The notes beneath the pieces are model-generated. The model saw nothing but the letters and a program-made list of their open reading frames with translations. It did not search any database and was not told the DNA's origin. The position numbers and the translations under genes are program-made. Below, one piece after another: positions 41,555-50,333 of a stretch of DNA of 64,000 nucleotides (position 1 is its first letter; each line of letters begins with the position of its first letter). The stretch is from Streptomyces davaonensis JCM 4913. GTDB taxonomy: Bacteria; Actinomycetota; Actinomycetes; Streptomycetales; Streptomycetaceae. Location of the stretch: contig NC_020504.1 in NCBI RefSeq assembly GCF_000349325.1, positions 4,312,053-4,376,052 of the forward strand. Direction: 5' to 3'.

Positions 41555-43315
41555 TCACAGGGTTCCCGCCAGGTGCTTCGCCGCTATGTAGCCGAACGTC
41601 ATCGCCGGGCCGATGGTCGAGCCCGCGCCCGCGTAGCTGTGGCCCATGACCGCCGCGCTGGCGTTGCCCGCCGCGTACAGGCCCGGGATCGGGGTGCCGT
41701 CGGGGCGCAGGACCCGGGCCTGGGGGTCGGTGCGCAGGCCGCCCTTGGTCCCCAGGTCGCCCGGGACGATCCGGAAGGCGTGGTACGGCGGGAGCCAGAG
41801 CGGGGCCAGGCAGGAGTTCGGGAGGATCGCCGGGTCCGTGTAGTAGTGGTCATAGGCGCTGTCGCCGCGGTGGTGGTCCGTGTCCTTTCCTTGCAGGGCC
41901 TGGGAGTTGAAGCGGTCCACCGTCGCGCGGAGGGCGGCCGGTGCCACGCCGATCGAGCGCGCCAGGGCGTCCCAGGTCCACGCCTTGTGGGCCGCGCCCG
42001 AGCTGTACCAGGAGTCCGGGAAGGGCAGCGTCGGGGCCACGTCCCGGAAGAGGTAGCGGTTGCGGTAGTTCTGGTCCACGATCAGCCAGGCCGGGATCGC
42101 GGGGTTCGTCGGGTTCTGGTCGTACATGGTGTGGACGACATCGCTGTACGGCGCCGCCTCGTTCACGAACCGCGCGCCCGCCGCGTTGACCAACAGTCCG
42201 CCGGGCAGGGTGCGTTCGGCGAGACAGAAGTACGGTTGGCCCGGGAGCGGTATCGCCGGGCCCCACCAGGCGTCGTCCATCAACTCCAGGGCTCCGCCCG
42301 CCTGTTCACCTGCCCGGATCCCGTCGCCGGTGTTCTCCTTCGCGCCGACGGTCCAGTCCGTGCCGATGGGCTGACGCTGGTACTGGGCACGCATCGCCGC
42401 GTTGTGCTCGAAGCCGCCGGAGCCGATGATCACGCCCTTGCGGGCGCGGACCAGGGCCGGGTCGGAGCCGGCGCGGGTGACGACGGCGCCGGTGACGACG
42501 CCGTTCTCGATGTGGAGGTCGGTCAGAGGGGTGTTGAGCCACACCGGGACGCCGGCCGACGCCAGCCCCGCCCGCAGCCCCGCCGCCAGGGACTGGCCCA
42601 TGGTCAACGGCTTCTGCCCCAGCGCCGCCGCCTTCGTGCCCCGGGCGAGACAAGTGGCGGCCACGGCGGCGCCCTTGACGTTCACGGCCGCCAGCGCCAG
42701 CCACTTGTAGTCGGCGCTGAAGACCACCATCCCGGCGGGGACGGGCATGTACGGCGGGTTCAGGCGGGCCAGTTCGGCGCCGAGGATGTTGCCGTCGAGC
42801 TGGTCGGGTTCGACGGACCGGCCGCCCGGGAGACCCCCCGGCAGCTCGGGGTAGTAGTCGCTGTAGCCCTCCATCCAGCGGAAGCGGAGGGGGCTGTGGG
42901 CCATGACGTACGACAGCATGGCGGGGCCGTGCGCGAGGAAGGCGGACTGGCGGGCCGCGGAGACATCGGGGCCGACCACCGCGGCGAGGTAGGCGGCGGC
43001 CTTGGCCGGGGTGTCCGGTACGCCCGCCGCGATGAGCACGGAGTTGTTGGGGATCCAGATCCCGGCGCCGGAACGGGCGGCCGAGCCGCCGAAGGTCGGC
43101 GCCTTTTCGAGGACCACGCAGGTCAGGCCCTGGCGAGCGGCCGTGAGTGCGGCCGTCATCCCGGCCGCACCGGCGCCGACGACCACGACGTCGTACGTGC
43201 CGAGGAGGGGTAAGTCGGCGGCGGAGGCGTGCTGTTGGCTCAGTGCGAGGGCCGCTGTCGTGGCGGCGGCGGTGGTGAGGACCCGTCTGCGGGTGGGCGC
43301 GTCGTTCGTCGTCAT
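41555..43315 (-). CDS. Secreted FAD-dependent oxidoreductase, 3-ketosteroid delta-1-dehydrogenase-like
   Basis: A 586-residue flavoprotein. A twin-arginine-type signal (TRRRVLTTAAATTAALAL) precedes the FAD-binding motif DVVVVGAGAAGMTAALTAAR. GIWIPNNSVL and the C-terminal MGHSYAGAGSTIGPAMTFGY match ketosteroid dehydrogenases and related fumarate-reductase-fold enzymes. Membership of the family is clear; true steroid specificity is not, because the catalytic tyrosines cannot be placed by eye. Tat export of a flavoenzyme with bound FAD is reasonable. ATG 43315 overlaps the stop of the kinase-like regulator upstream (ATGA), so the two are coupled. Confidence 0.85.
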   Translation of the reverse strand: MTTNDAPTRRRVLTTAAATTAALALSQQHASAADLPLLGTYDVVVVGAGAAGMTAALTAARQGLTCVVLEKAPTFGGSAARSGAGIWIPNNSVLIAAGVPDTPAKAAAYLAAVVGPDVSAARQSAFLAHGPAMLSYVMAHSPLRFRWMEGYSDYYPELPGGLPGGRSVEPDQLDGNILGAELARLNPPYMPVPAGMVVFSADYKWLALAAVNVKGAAVAATCLARGTKAAALGQKPLTMGQSLAAGLRAGLASAGVPVWLNTPLTDLHIENGVVTGAVVTRAGSDPALVRARKGVIIGSGGFEHNAAMRAQYQRQPIGTDWTVGAKENTGDGIRAGEQAGGALELMDDAWWGPAIPLPGQPYFCLAERTLPGGLLVNAAGARFVNEAAPYSDVVHTMYDQNPTNPAIPAWLIVDQNYRNRYLFRDVAPTLPFPDSWYSSGAAHKAWTWDALARSIGVAPAALRATVDRFNSQALQGKDTDHHRGDSAYDHYYTDPAILPNSCLAPLWLPPYHAFRIVPGDLGTKGGLRTDPQARVLRPDGTPIPGLYAAGNASAAVMGHSYAGAGSTIGPAMTFGYIAAKHLAGTL

Positions 43316-43809
43316 GGCATGGCGCTCCTGCGTCCCGAAACTTGAATTCCTGACGATGTGTCAGAAGTGGGAATGTCGCGCGACGCTCTTGTGAAGTCAA
43401 GCGAGATCTCGGCCCACACCGTCTTTCCCACGTCCCGCTCCGCGACGCCCCACGTCCGCGCCAGCAGCGTCACGAGGATCAGACCTCGGCCTCCTTCGCC
43501 CTCCGCGTCCGTCACGTACCGCAGTTTTCGGTCTCCTCGCGCATCGCTCACCTCGATACGCAGCGTGTCCTCCGGGAGCAGGAGCAGCCGCAGCTCGAAG
43601 GCGCGGCCGGGGACGCGGCCGTGGATGACGGCGTTGGCCGCCAGTTCCGCGACCAGGTGTCGCGCCGTCTCGCTGACCTCGCTGTCCGGGGGATACCCCC
43701 AGACCGCGAGCTGCTGGACGGCCAGGTGCCGGGCCAGGCGGGCGCCATGTGGGGTGGCACTGATGCGCTGGGCCAGTTCAGCTGTGGGGGTGGTGATTTC
43801 GGCGTTCAC
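43312..43809 (-). CDS. Anti-sigma-type ATP-binding protein (HATPase_c, RsbW-like)
   Basis: A 165-residue GHKL ATPase-fold protein: LAANAVIHG (N box), IEVSDARGD, GGRGLILVTLLARTWGV (G boxes). This is the single-domain form that is abundant in streptomycetes, acting as anti-sigma or regulator by binding partner proteins. It lies next to an XRE/DUF397 pair on the opposite strand, the trio typical of whiJ/abaA-like loci. It is coupled to the flavoprotein by ATGA. Confidence 0.88.
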   Translation of the reverse strand: MNAEITTPTAELAQRISATPHGARLARHLAVQQLAVWGYPPDSEVSETARHLVAELAANAVIHGRVPGRAFELRLLLLPEDTLRIEVSDARGDRKLRYVTDAEGEGGRGLILVTLLARTWGVAERDVGKTVWAEISLDFTRASRDIPTSDTSSGIQVSGRRSAMP

Positions 43810-43924
43810 GTCACCGAGAGTGGCGGGTTCTCTCTACCCTGACCAGGAGTAACCGGACGACTCTGGGTATCTGTACGACCACGTTGAGTCCGGCGTCTGG
43901 CATGTCGGACGGAGGGGTGCGGAA

Positions 43925-44755
43925 GTGAGCGACCAGGACGGCACGACGGGTCTCTTCATCGCCATCGGCAAGCAAGTGAAGCTCCTGCGCGAGCGGAAAG
44001 GGCTGACGCAGAAGGAGTTCGGGGTGAAGGCGGGGTACAGCCCCGACGCGATCTCGGCGATGGAACGAGGCGTACGAAGCCCACAGCCCGAAATGCTGGA
44101 GAAGGCCGAGGAGTTCCTGGACGCCGGGGGGCTGTTCAGGGAGGTCATCCCTGAGGTCAGGGAGGCGATCGCGACGGGGCGGACGCGGCATCCGGAGTGG
44201 TACCGGGACTACGCAGGGATGGAGGCGAAGGCAGTTGAGCTGCACTTCTATGCCAGCCACGCGATGCAAGGGCTCCTCCAGACCGAGGATCACGCCCGGA
44301 CCGTGTTCGCGAAACGGCGGCCGCTTCTCGACGAGGAGATGATCGAGAAGCGGGTCACGGACCGACTCTCCCGGCAGCAGATCTTCGAGCGTGTACCGGC
44401 CCCGATTGTCAGCTACGTCCTCGAAGAAGTGATCCTGGACCGGCCGACCGGCGGACGGCGCATCCACGCGGATCAGCTTCGGCGCCTGCTGCACGTCGGA
44501 CAGATGAGGAACGTCGAGATTCAGGTGATGCCGACCGCCCAAGAGGAACACCCCAACATGGACGGCGCGTTCAACCTGGTGACACCCAAGGGGTACGGGC
44601 AGGTGGCCTACACGGAGATTCAGGGGTATCCCCACCTGATCACCGATCCGGAAGAGGTCCGGAAGATCGCAGACCGCTATGGGATCATGCGAGCCATGGC
44701 ACTGCGCCCCGCAGAGTCCCGGAAGTTGATCGAGAAAAAGCTGGAGGAGCTATGA
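43925..44755 (+). CDS. WhiJ-like XRE regulator with DUF5753 domain
   Basis: A 276-residue regulator. The HTH (about 15-70: LTQKEFGVKAGYSPDAISAM) is followed by a long DUF5753 domain (about 95-270: YRDYAGMEAKAVELHFYASH, GLLQTEDHARTVF, HVGQMRNVEIQVMP). GTG 43925 has a GGAGGGG site. Proteins of this type act with the small DUF397 protein encoded next, controlling development or antibiotic genes in streptomycetes. The stop overlaps that gene (ATGA). Confidence 0.92.
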   Translation: MSDQDGTTGLFIAIGKQVKLLRERKGLTQKEFGVKAGYSPDAISAMERGVRSPQPEMLEKAEEFLDAGGLFREVIPEVREAIATGRTRHPEWYRDYAGMEAKAVELHFYASHAMQGLLQTEDHARTVFAKRRPLLDEEMIEKRVTDRLSRQQIFERVPAPIVSYVLEEVILDRPTGGRRIHADQLRRLLHVGQMRNVEIQVMPTAQEEHPNMDGAFNLVTPKGYGQVAYTEIQGYPHLITDPEEVRKIADRYGIMRAMALRPAESRKLIEKKLEEL

Positions 44756-44961
44756 GCAACGAGCGTCTCACCTGGTTCAAGTCCAGCTACAGCGGCGGCG
44801 AGGGCGGTGACTGTGTGGAGGTAGCCATAGCCCCCTCCACCATCCACCTCCGTGACTCCAAGAACCCCACGGGCCCTCAGCTCACCCTCGCCCCCGCCAC
44901 CTGGTCCGCCTTCCTCGCCTCGGGCTACTGCGGGAACGCCGCCACGATGCCCAGCTCCTGA
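44752..44961 (+). CDS. DUF397 small protein, partner of the XRE regulator
   Basis: A 69-residue DUF397 protein: TWFKSSYSGGEGGDCVEVAI, then LRDSKNPTGPQL and WSAFLASG, the standard signature. It is coupled to the regulator by ATGA and probably relieves or modifies DNA binding. Its last 37 bases overlap the end of the convergent FG-GAP gene. Confidence 0.92.
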   Translation: MSNERLTWFKSSYSGGEGGDCVEVAIAPSTIHLRDSKNPTGPQLTLAPATWSAFLASGYCGNAATMPSS

Positions 44962-46304
44962 GCGCCGGTCGCCGTAATCCCCGTACCGGTGCCCGGCAAC
45001 AGCACGCTCGGGCTGTAGTAGTCGGCTGACACCAGGACGTCCTTGTCGCCGTCCCGGTCGATGTCGCGGATGCGGACCATCTGGCCGAAGTTCTCCCACT
45101 GGCGCGGGTCCCCGGGGACGCCTGCCGTGGTGCGGGAGAACCACTGGGAGTTCGCGCCGGTGAGGCCGGACGATCCGCCGCGCAGGACGTGGAGGCCGCC
45201 CGCGTCGTCCAGTGCGCTGACCGTCTCGTAGGGGACGCCGACCGCCAGGTCGGGATAGCCGTCACCGTTGGTGTCACCGGCGGAGAGAGCGGTACCGAAG
45301 TACTCCCTCGGCGACGCGGCCGTGGCCACGCCCGAAGTGGACTGCGAGATGCGGTACTTCGTGCCGGGGCCCGTGCTGCCGCCGCGCCAGACGACGACCG
45401 AACCGGCCTTGCCGTTGTACATGCGGTCCCCGACCGCGAGGTCGCCGTAGCCGTCCTTGTTGAAGTCGGCGACGACGCCGGTCGGGGCGTAGTCCGGCGA
45501 AGAGCTGTTGTAGACGGTGATCTTGCCGGGCTGGATCGTGGAGCCACCGCGGATGAACCAGGCGTCCTGGGTCTGCTTGCCGTCGTGAACGCCCTGGCCC
45601 AGGAGGAACAGGTCCGTCGCGCCGTCCTTGGTGACCTTGCCCGCGACCAGGCCGGCCGGTTCGAGCAGCTGGTTCGGGACGTGCTTGGTGACCGTGCCCG
45701 TCGTACCGGACTTGGAGAAGCCGCCGCGGTAGACGCGTACCGCCTCGATGCCGTCGGCGACCGCGAGGTCGGTCTTGCCGTCGCCGTTGAAGTCACCGGC
45801 CTCGATCTGCTTGCCGAAGCCGCGGTGGGAACTCGCGGTGATCTTCAGCCGGATGGCGCCCGTGCCGGTGAGGCCGGACGACGACCCCCACAGGATGGTC
45901 ACCGCGCCGGAGCTGACCTTGCCGTCCACCTTCTCGGTGAAGTCGGCCACGGCGAGGTCGGCGTAGCCGTCGCGGTTGAAGTCGGCGGGTGCGAGGTCCT
46001 CACCGAACGCGTCGCCGTAGCCGTCGGAGTCACCGGCCGCGCCGGGGACGCCCGACGTGGACTGGCTGAAGGTCTTCGTGGTGGTGCCGGGCCCCTTGGC
46101 GGTGCCGTACGTGACGACGAACTCGCCGCCGCCGATGGAGGTCGCGGCGAAGTCGCGGTAGCCGTCGCCGTTGAAGTCGTCGGCGTACTTCGCCGGGGCG
46201 GTTACCGCGTTCGCGGTGCTCACCGACAGGGTGAGCAGTCCGCCGGTGAGGGAGGCGGCCGTCGCCGTGGCGAGCGCCAGGCGGACGGTGCTGCGCGTGA
46301 ACAT
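44925..46304 (-). CDS. Secreted FG-GAP/VCBS repeat protein
   Basis: A 459-residue exported protein with a signal peptide (ALATATAASLTGGLLTLSVS). About seven beta-propeller repeats carry calcium-type loops, for example DFNGDGYRDF, DFNRDGYADLAVADF, DFNGDGKTDLAVADG, DFNKDGYGDLAVGD, DTNGDGYPDLAVG and DIDRDGDKDVLV. This is the integrin-like fold common among secreted Streptomyces proteins. An AGGAG site precedes ATG 46304. The role (adhesion or binding) is not known. The C terminus overlaps the convergent DUF397 gene. Confidence 0.88.
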   Translation of the reverse strand: MFTRSTVRLALATATAASLTGGLLTLSVSTANAVTAPAKYADDFNGDGYRDFAATSIGGGEFVVTYGTAKGPGTTTKTFSQSTSGVPGAAGDSDGYGDAFGEDLAPADFNRDGYADLAVADFTEKVDGKVSSGAVTILWGSSSGLTGTGAIRLKITASSHRGFGKQIEAGDFNGDGKTDLAVADGIEAVRVYRGGFSKSGTTGTVTKHVPNQLLEPAGLVAGKVTKDGATDLFLLGQGVHDGKQTQDAWFIRGGSTIQPGKITVYNSSSPDYAPTGVVADFNKDGYGDLAVGDRMYNGKAGSVVVWRGGSTGPGTKYRISQSTSGVATAASPREYFGTALSAGDTNGDGYPDLAVGVPYETVSALDDAGGLHVLRGGSSGLTGANSQWFSRTTAGVPGDPRQWENFGQMVRIRDIDRDGDKDVLVSADYYSPSVLLPGTGTGITATGAQELGIVAAFPQ

Positions 46305-46343
46305 GGGTCTCCTGCGGTGATCAAGATTTGGCGAGGAGGAGAC

Positions 46344-48284
46344 TCACGGCCGCTGTTGATGGTTGTACAGCTCCTCGATCTCGAACGCGAAGTCCTTCAT
46401 GACCGCCGCCCGGCGCAGCTTCATGGAGGGGGTCAGATGCCCGGCCATCTCGGTGAAGTCGGTCGGGAGGATCGCGAAGCGGCGGATGGACTCGGGACGC
46501 GAGACCAGCTTGTTGGCCTCGTCCAGCGCGCGCTGGATGATGGCCCGCAACTCCTCGTCGTTGACCAGGAGTTCGGCCGGGACGGGGTGGCGGCCGTTCA
46601 TGCGGCGCCAGTGGGTGATGCCGTCCATGTCGAGGGTGATGAGGGCGGTGACGTAGGGGCGGCGGTCGCCGAGGACCATGGCCTGGGAGATCAAGGGGTG
46701 GGAGCGGAGCCAGTTCTCCAGCGGGGCCGGGGCCACGCTCTTGCCGCCCGCCGTGATGAGCAGCTCCTTCTTGCGGCCGGTGATGGTCAGATAGCCCTCG
46801 TCGTCCAGTTCGCCGATGTCGCCGGTGGCGAGCCAGCCGTCGACGGCCGCCGGGACGACGCCCCCGGCCGCCGGGTCCCAGTAGCCGCGCAGCACCTGCT
46901 CGCCGGAGATCAGGATCTCGCCGTCCGCCGCGATCCTGACCCGGGTGCCGGGAAGCGGCCAACCCACCGTGCCCAGACGGGGTTTGAGGGGCGGGGTGAC
47001 GGTGGCGGCGGCCGTCGTCTCGGTCAGGCCGTAACCCTCGTAGATCTCGATGCCCGCGCCGGCGTAGAACGCGGCGAGCCGTCGGCCGAGCGGTGAGCCG
47101 CCGCAGATGGCGTGCCGGACCCTGCCGCCCATGGCGTTGCGGATGCGGCGGTAGACGAGCGGGTCGTAGAAGGCGCGGGCCATGGCCAGGGCGCGGCCGG
47201 GTCCTGATCCGGTGCCGTGCTGCTTGGCCTCCATGGCCTCGCCGTAGCGTCCGGCGACGGCGGCGGCGCGGTCGAACATGGTGAGCCGGCCGCCCTCCTC
47301 GGCCTTGGCGCGGGCGGCGTTGTAGACCTTCTCCAGCATGTAGGGGATGGCGAGCAGGCAAGTCGGACGGAAGGCGGCGAGGTCGGCCATCAGGTCCTCG
47401 GCCTGGAGGCTGGGCGCATGCCCGAGCCGCACCCTCGCCCGGACGCAGGCCACCGCCACCATCCGCCCGAAGACGTGCGACATCGGCAGGAAGAGGAGGA
47501 CCGAGACCTCCTCGTTCGACCTCGACTTGAAGACGGGGTAGAGGAGTTCGATGGCGTTGTCGACCTCGGCGAAGAAGTTGCCGTGGGAGAGCGCGCAGCC
47601 CTTGGGGCGGCCGGTGGTGCCGGAGGTGTAGATCAGCGTGGCCAGGGTGGTCGGGCCGAGCATGCCCCGGCGGACGTCGACCTCCTGGTCGGGTATCGCC
47701 GCCCCGGCCTCCGCGAGCCGCTCCACATGCCCCTTCTCCATCACCCACAGGTGCTTGAGGTCGGGGATGCGCTCCAACTCGGGGCCGAGGGCGGCGGCCT
47801 GCCCGACGGTCTCGGTGACCAGGGCGACCGCGCCGGAGTCCTGAAGGATCCAACGGGTCTGGAAGAGCGAGGAGGTCGGATAGACCGGGACGGTCACCAG
47901 ACCCGCGGCCCAGGCGGCGAAGTCGAGCAGCGTCCACTCGTACGTCGTCCGCGCCATGACCGCGATCCGGTCGCCCGGCGCCAGTCCCTCGGCGATCAGT
48001 CCCTTGGCCACGGCGAGCACCTGCTCGGCGAAGCGCGTCGCCGTCACGTCAGTCCAGCCGCCGTCCTCGGTCTTACGGCTGAGCAGCACCTTGTCCGGCA
48101 CCGCGAGGGCGTTCTCGAAGGGCAGCTCGGCCAGCGAGCCGTGCGAGACGGGCGGGGCGAAGGGCGGTACGTAGGCCTCCCGGACGACTCCGTCGAGGCG
48201 CCGGGTCTCCGGCTCCACGAGGGTGGGGGCGGGAGCGTCGTCGAAGGCTGCGGACGCGGCGAAGGACGGCAGTGGCGTGGACAC
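46344..48284 (-). CDS. Long-chain fatty-acid CoA ligase (AMP-forming)
   Basis: A 646-residue adenylate-forming enzyme: TLIYTSGTTGRPKGCALSHG (P-loop A3), EGYGLTETTAAATVTPPLKP (A5), LATGDIGELDDEGYLTITGR (A7/A8) and a lysine-containing C-terminal part. The size matches FadD15-type ligases, which activate fatty acids for beta-oxidation or lipid synthesis. GTG 48284 has AGGAG. It is divergent from a MaoC-type hydratase and near a TetR gene, so these may form one lipid-metabolism regulon. Confidence 0.92.
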   Translation of the reverse strand: MSTPLPSFAASAAFDDAPAPTLVEPETRRLDGVVREAYVPPFAPPVSHGSLAELPFENALAVPDKVLLSRKTEDGGWTDVTATRFAEQVLAVAKGLIAEGLAPGDRIAVMARTTYEWTLLDFAAWAAGLVTVPVYPTSSLFQTRWILQDSGAVALVTETVGQAAALGPELERIPDLKHLWVMEKGHVERLAEAGAAIPDQEVDVRRGMLGPTTLATLIYTSGTTGRPKGCALSHGNFFAEVDNAIELLYPVFKSRSNEEVSVLLFLPMSHVFGRMVAVACVRARVRLGHAPSLQAEDLMADLAAFRPTCLLAIPYMLEKVYNAARAKAEEGGRLTMFDRAAAVAGRYGEAMEAKQHGTGSGPGRALAMARAFYDPLVYRRIRNAMGGRVRHAICGGSPLGRRLAAFYAGAGIEIYEGYGLTETTAAATVTPPLKPRLGTVGWPLPGTRVRIAADGEILISGEQVLRGYWDPAAGGVVPAAVDGWLATGDIGELDDEGYLTITGRKKELLITAGGKSVAPAPLENWLRSHPLISQAMVLGDRRPYVTALITLDMDGITHWRRMNGRHPVPAELLVNDEELRAIIQRALDEANKLVSRPESIRRFAILPTDFTEMAGHLTPSMKLRRAAVMKDFAFEIEELYNHQQRP

Positions 48285-48472
48285 GGGGCGGCTCCTGGCA
48301 CGGCAATCTCGGACGGCTCCCCATGTACGGAAAGGGGTTACCGCCGGTTAGGAAGGGGATCGTACGGGGCTGACGTGTGGAGGCTGTGCGGTTTCGGGGA
48401 GGGCCGGGGGGTGGGGCTGTGCAACCTCGGGGGTTACGTGAGGGTCACTCAGGTTCGCGCAGCACACATTGC

Positions 48473-48502
48473 GTTACCTACGGTAACCTTACTCCGAAGT
48501 AA
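48473..48502. promoter_or_regulatory. Two adjacent palindromes upstream of the MaoC gene
   Basis: GTTACC-TAC-GGTAAC (48473-48487) is a perfect 15-base palindrome. TTACT-CCGA-AGTAA (48489-48502) follows directly. They lie about 30-58 bases before the MaoC start and in the fadD/maoC divergent region. TetR proteins bind such dyads, and the TetR gene at 49303 adjoins maoC, so this is its probable operator. Confidence 0.6.
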
Positions 48503-48530
48503 GCAACTGGAGGAGTAGGGAGACGCCCCC

Positions 48531-49310
48531 ATGACGGTCCTGACCTTCAAACGACCCCGCCCCGACGCGGACTTCCCCCGTACCCCGCTGGTCCTCCCCC
48601 ACCTCCGGATCGACCCGGCCCGCCTCGCCGCGTACGAGAGGGTGTGCGGATTCCCGACCGGCGAGGACGCGCTGCCACTCACCTACCCGCACGTCCTGGG
48701 CTTCCCACTCGCCCTGCGCCTGATGAGCAGGCGGGCCTTTCCGCTCCCGCTGCTGGGCCTGGTCCACACGTCGATCGAGATCACGGGGCACAAGCCGCTG
48801 ACTTCGACCGCCGACGCATACGAACTCTCCGTGCGCGTCGACGGGTTGGCGGCGCACCGGCGGGGGACGGAGGCGGGGGTGGTGACGGAACTCAGGGCCG
48901 GTGGGGAGGTCGTATGGGAGTCGCGCAGTACTTATCTCGCGCGGCATCGGACGGACGCGCAGGCCGAACCGAGGGCTTCGGCGCCCCTTCCACCCCTGCC
49001 CGTCGTCGCCGAGTGGCGGCTCGGCGGGGATGTGGGGCGGCGGTACGCGGTCGTCTCCGGTGACCGCAACCCCATCCACCTCCACCCGCTCACCGCCCGG
49101 CCGTTCGGCTTCCGGCGCGCCATCGCCCACGGCATGTGGACGGCGGCGCGGTGCGTGGCGGCGTACGGGGTGCCTGCGACGGCGCGGGTCACGGCGGAGT
49201 TCCGGGCGCCGGTACTGCTGCCGGGGACGGTGAGCTACGGCTCGGAGCCGGGGCGGTTCGAGCTGCGTGGGGAGGACGGGCGCATGCACCTCACCGGGAC
49301 GGTCAGCTGA
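48531..49310 (+). CDS. MaoC-type hotdog dehydratase
   Basis: A 259-residue protein with a C-terminal MaoC hydratase domain: AVVSGDRNPIHLHPLTARPF with the catalytic Asp/His and the conserved RRAIAHGMW helix. The N-terminal half is a related but degenerate hotdog repeat, the double-hotdog layout of enoyl-CoA hydratases. The substrate is likely a 2-enoyl-CoA. The ribosome site is GGAGGAG. The 3' end overlaps the TetR gene by eight bases. Confidence 0.88.
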   Translation: MTVLTFKRPRPDADFPRTPLVLPHLRIDPARLAAYERVCGFPTGEDALPLTYPHVLGFPLALRLMSRRAFPLPLLGLVHTSIEITGHKPLTSTADAYELSVRVDGLAAHRRGTEAGVVTELRAGGEVVWESRSTYLARHRTDAQAEPRASAPLPPLPVVAEWRLGGDVGRRYAVVSGDRNPIHLHPLTARPFGFRRAIAHGMWTAARCVAAYGVPATARVTAEFRAPVLLPGTVSYGSEPGRFELRGEDGRMHLTGTVS

Positions 49311-49947
49311 CCGGCGGTATCCAGGGGTCGCTGTTCATCAGGTTGCCCAGGCCCGCCCAGGCGAAGTTCATCAGGGTCGCGGCGGCCTGGCGGGCGGTGA
49401 CGTCCGGGGTGGCGTTGGCCCAGTCGGCGAGGGACTCGGCGGCGCCTACCAGGGCCTCGGCGAGGCCGGCGATCTCGTGCTCGGGGAAGTCGGGGTCGCG
49501 GTGGGCGGCGCGGGCGGCGGCGAGGATCAGCTGGGTGACGAACGCGACGATCTCCTCGCGCATGGCGGTCACCTCGGCGGCGAACGCGTCGCCGTGGGTG
49601 CGGGCCTGGAGGTGCAGTACGGCCCAGCCGTCCGGGTGTTGCGCGGTGTGCGTGAAGAACGCCCGCAGACCGTCCCAGAGTTGGCGGTCGGCGGGCGTGT
49701 CCGGCTGTACCCCGGAGCGCACGGCGGCGGTGAGCGCGTGGGCCTCGCGGCGGATGCAGGCGGTGAAGAGGTCTTCCTTGGAGTTCAGGTACAGATAGAC
49801 CAACGGCTTGGAGACGCCGGCGAGTTCGGCGATCTCGTCCATCGAGGCGGCCATGTACCCACGCCGCCCGAAGGTCCGCACCGCGGCGTCCAGCATCTGC
49901 TGCTCACGGACGGCGCGCGGCATCCGTTTGGTCTTGACTGCACCCAT
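49303..49947 (-). CDS. TetR-family transcriptional regulator
   Basis: A 214-residue regulator with the TetR HTH (about 12-60: MLDAAVRTFGRRGYMAASMD, AGVSKPLVYLYLNSKEDLF) and a helical ligand domain (about 70-214, including HTAQHPDGWAVLHLQARTHG). It is convergent with maoC. It probably represses maoC and perhaps fadD through the palindromes at 48473-48502. Confidence 0.9.
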   Translation of the reverse strand: MGAVKTKRMPRAVREQQMLDAAVRTFGRRGYMAASMDEIAELAGVSKPLVYLYLNSKEDLFTACIRREAHALTAAVRSGVQPDTPADRQLWDGLRAFFTHTAQHPDGWAVLHLQARTHGDAFAAEVTAMREEIVAFVTQLILAAARAAHRDPDFPEHEIAGLAEALVGAAESLADWANATPDVTARQAAATLMNFAWAGLGNLMNSDPWIPPVS

Positions 49948-49957
49948 GGGGGCAAGA

Positions 49958-50257
49958 CTAGGACGTCTGCCCCTGCGCCCGGGTGGCGTCGTCGGCCACG
50001 TCCTCCTGGGTGCGGTTCGCCTCCAGGTTGGCCTTGACCCGGTCTACGCGCTCGACGATCTGGACGGAGGCGCGGTCGCGTTCCTTGCGCAGGACGACGA
50101 AGCTGATCGGGGCGGAGATCAGCAGGGCGAGCAGGATGACCCACATGCCGTTGGAGTCGCCGAGACCGCGCGGCATGACACCGGAGTAGACGAGGCCCCA
50201 GACGACCACGAGGCAGCCCGCGAAGATCCCGAGGCGCATCAGCGTGTAGCGGAGCAT
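49958..50257 (-). CDS. DUF4229 small membrane protein
   Basis: A 99-residue protein with two membrane helices (IFAGCLVVVWGLVYSGV, GMWVILLALLISAPISFVVL) and a charged cytoplasmic tail (RKERDRASVQIVERVDRVKA). Start 50257 (MLRYTLMRLG) is the family start; an ATG at 50311 would add 18 residues of weak sequence. It lies at the end of the menaquinone gene series, as in other streptomycetes. Confidence 0.8.
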   Translation of the reverse strand: MLRYTLMRLGIFAGCLVVVWGLVYSGVMPRGLGDSNGMWVILLALLISAPISFVVLRKERDRASVQIVERVDRVKANLEANRTQEDVADDATRAQGQTS

Positions 50258-50333
50258 CTCAATCCAGTCTTCCGATTCCAAAAGGGGCAGCATCCAGTGA
50301 AGCATGCCCACGGCACGATCTTGGGGGCGGGGC

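Noticed and set aside
45189..47096. Long plus-strand open frame across the FG-GAP and CoA ligase genes
   Set aside because: It crosses two convincing genes on the other strand and has no recognisable motif or ribosome site.
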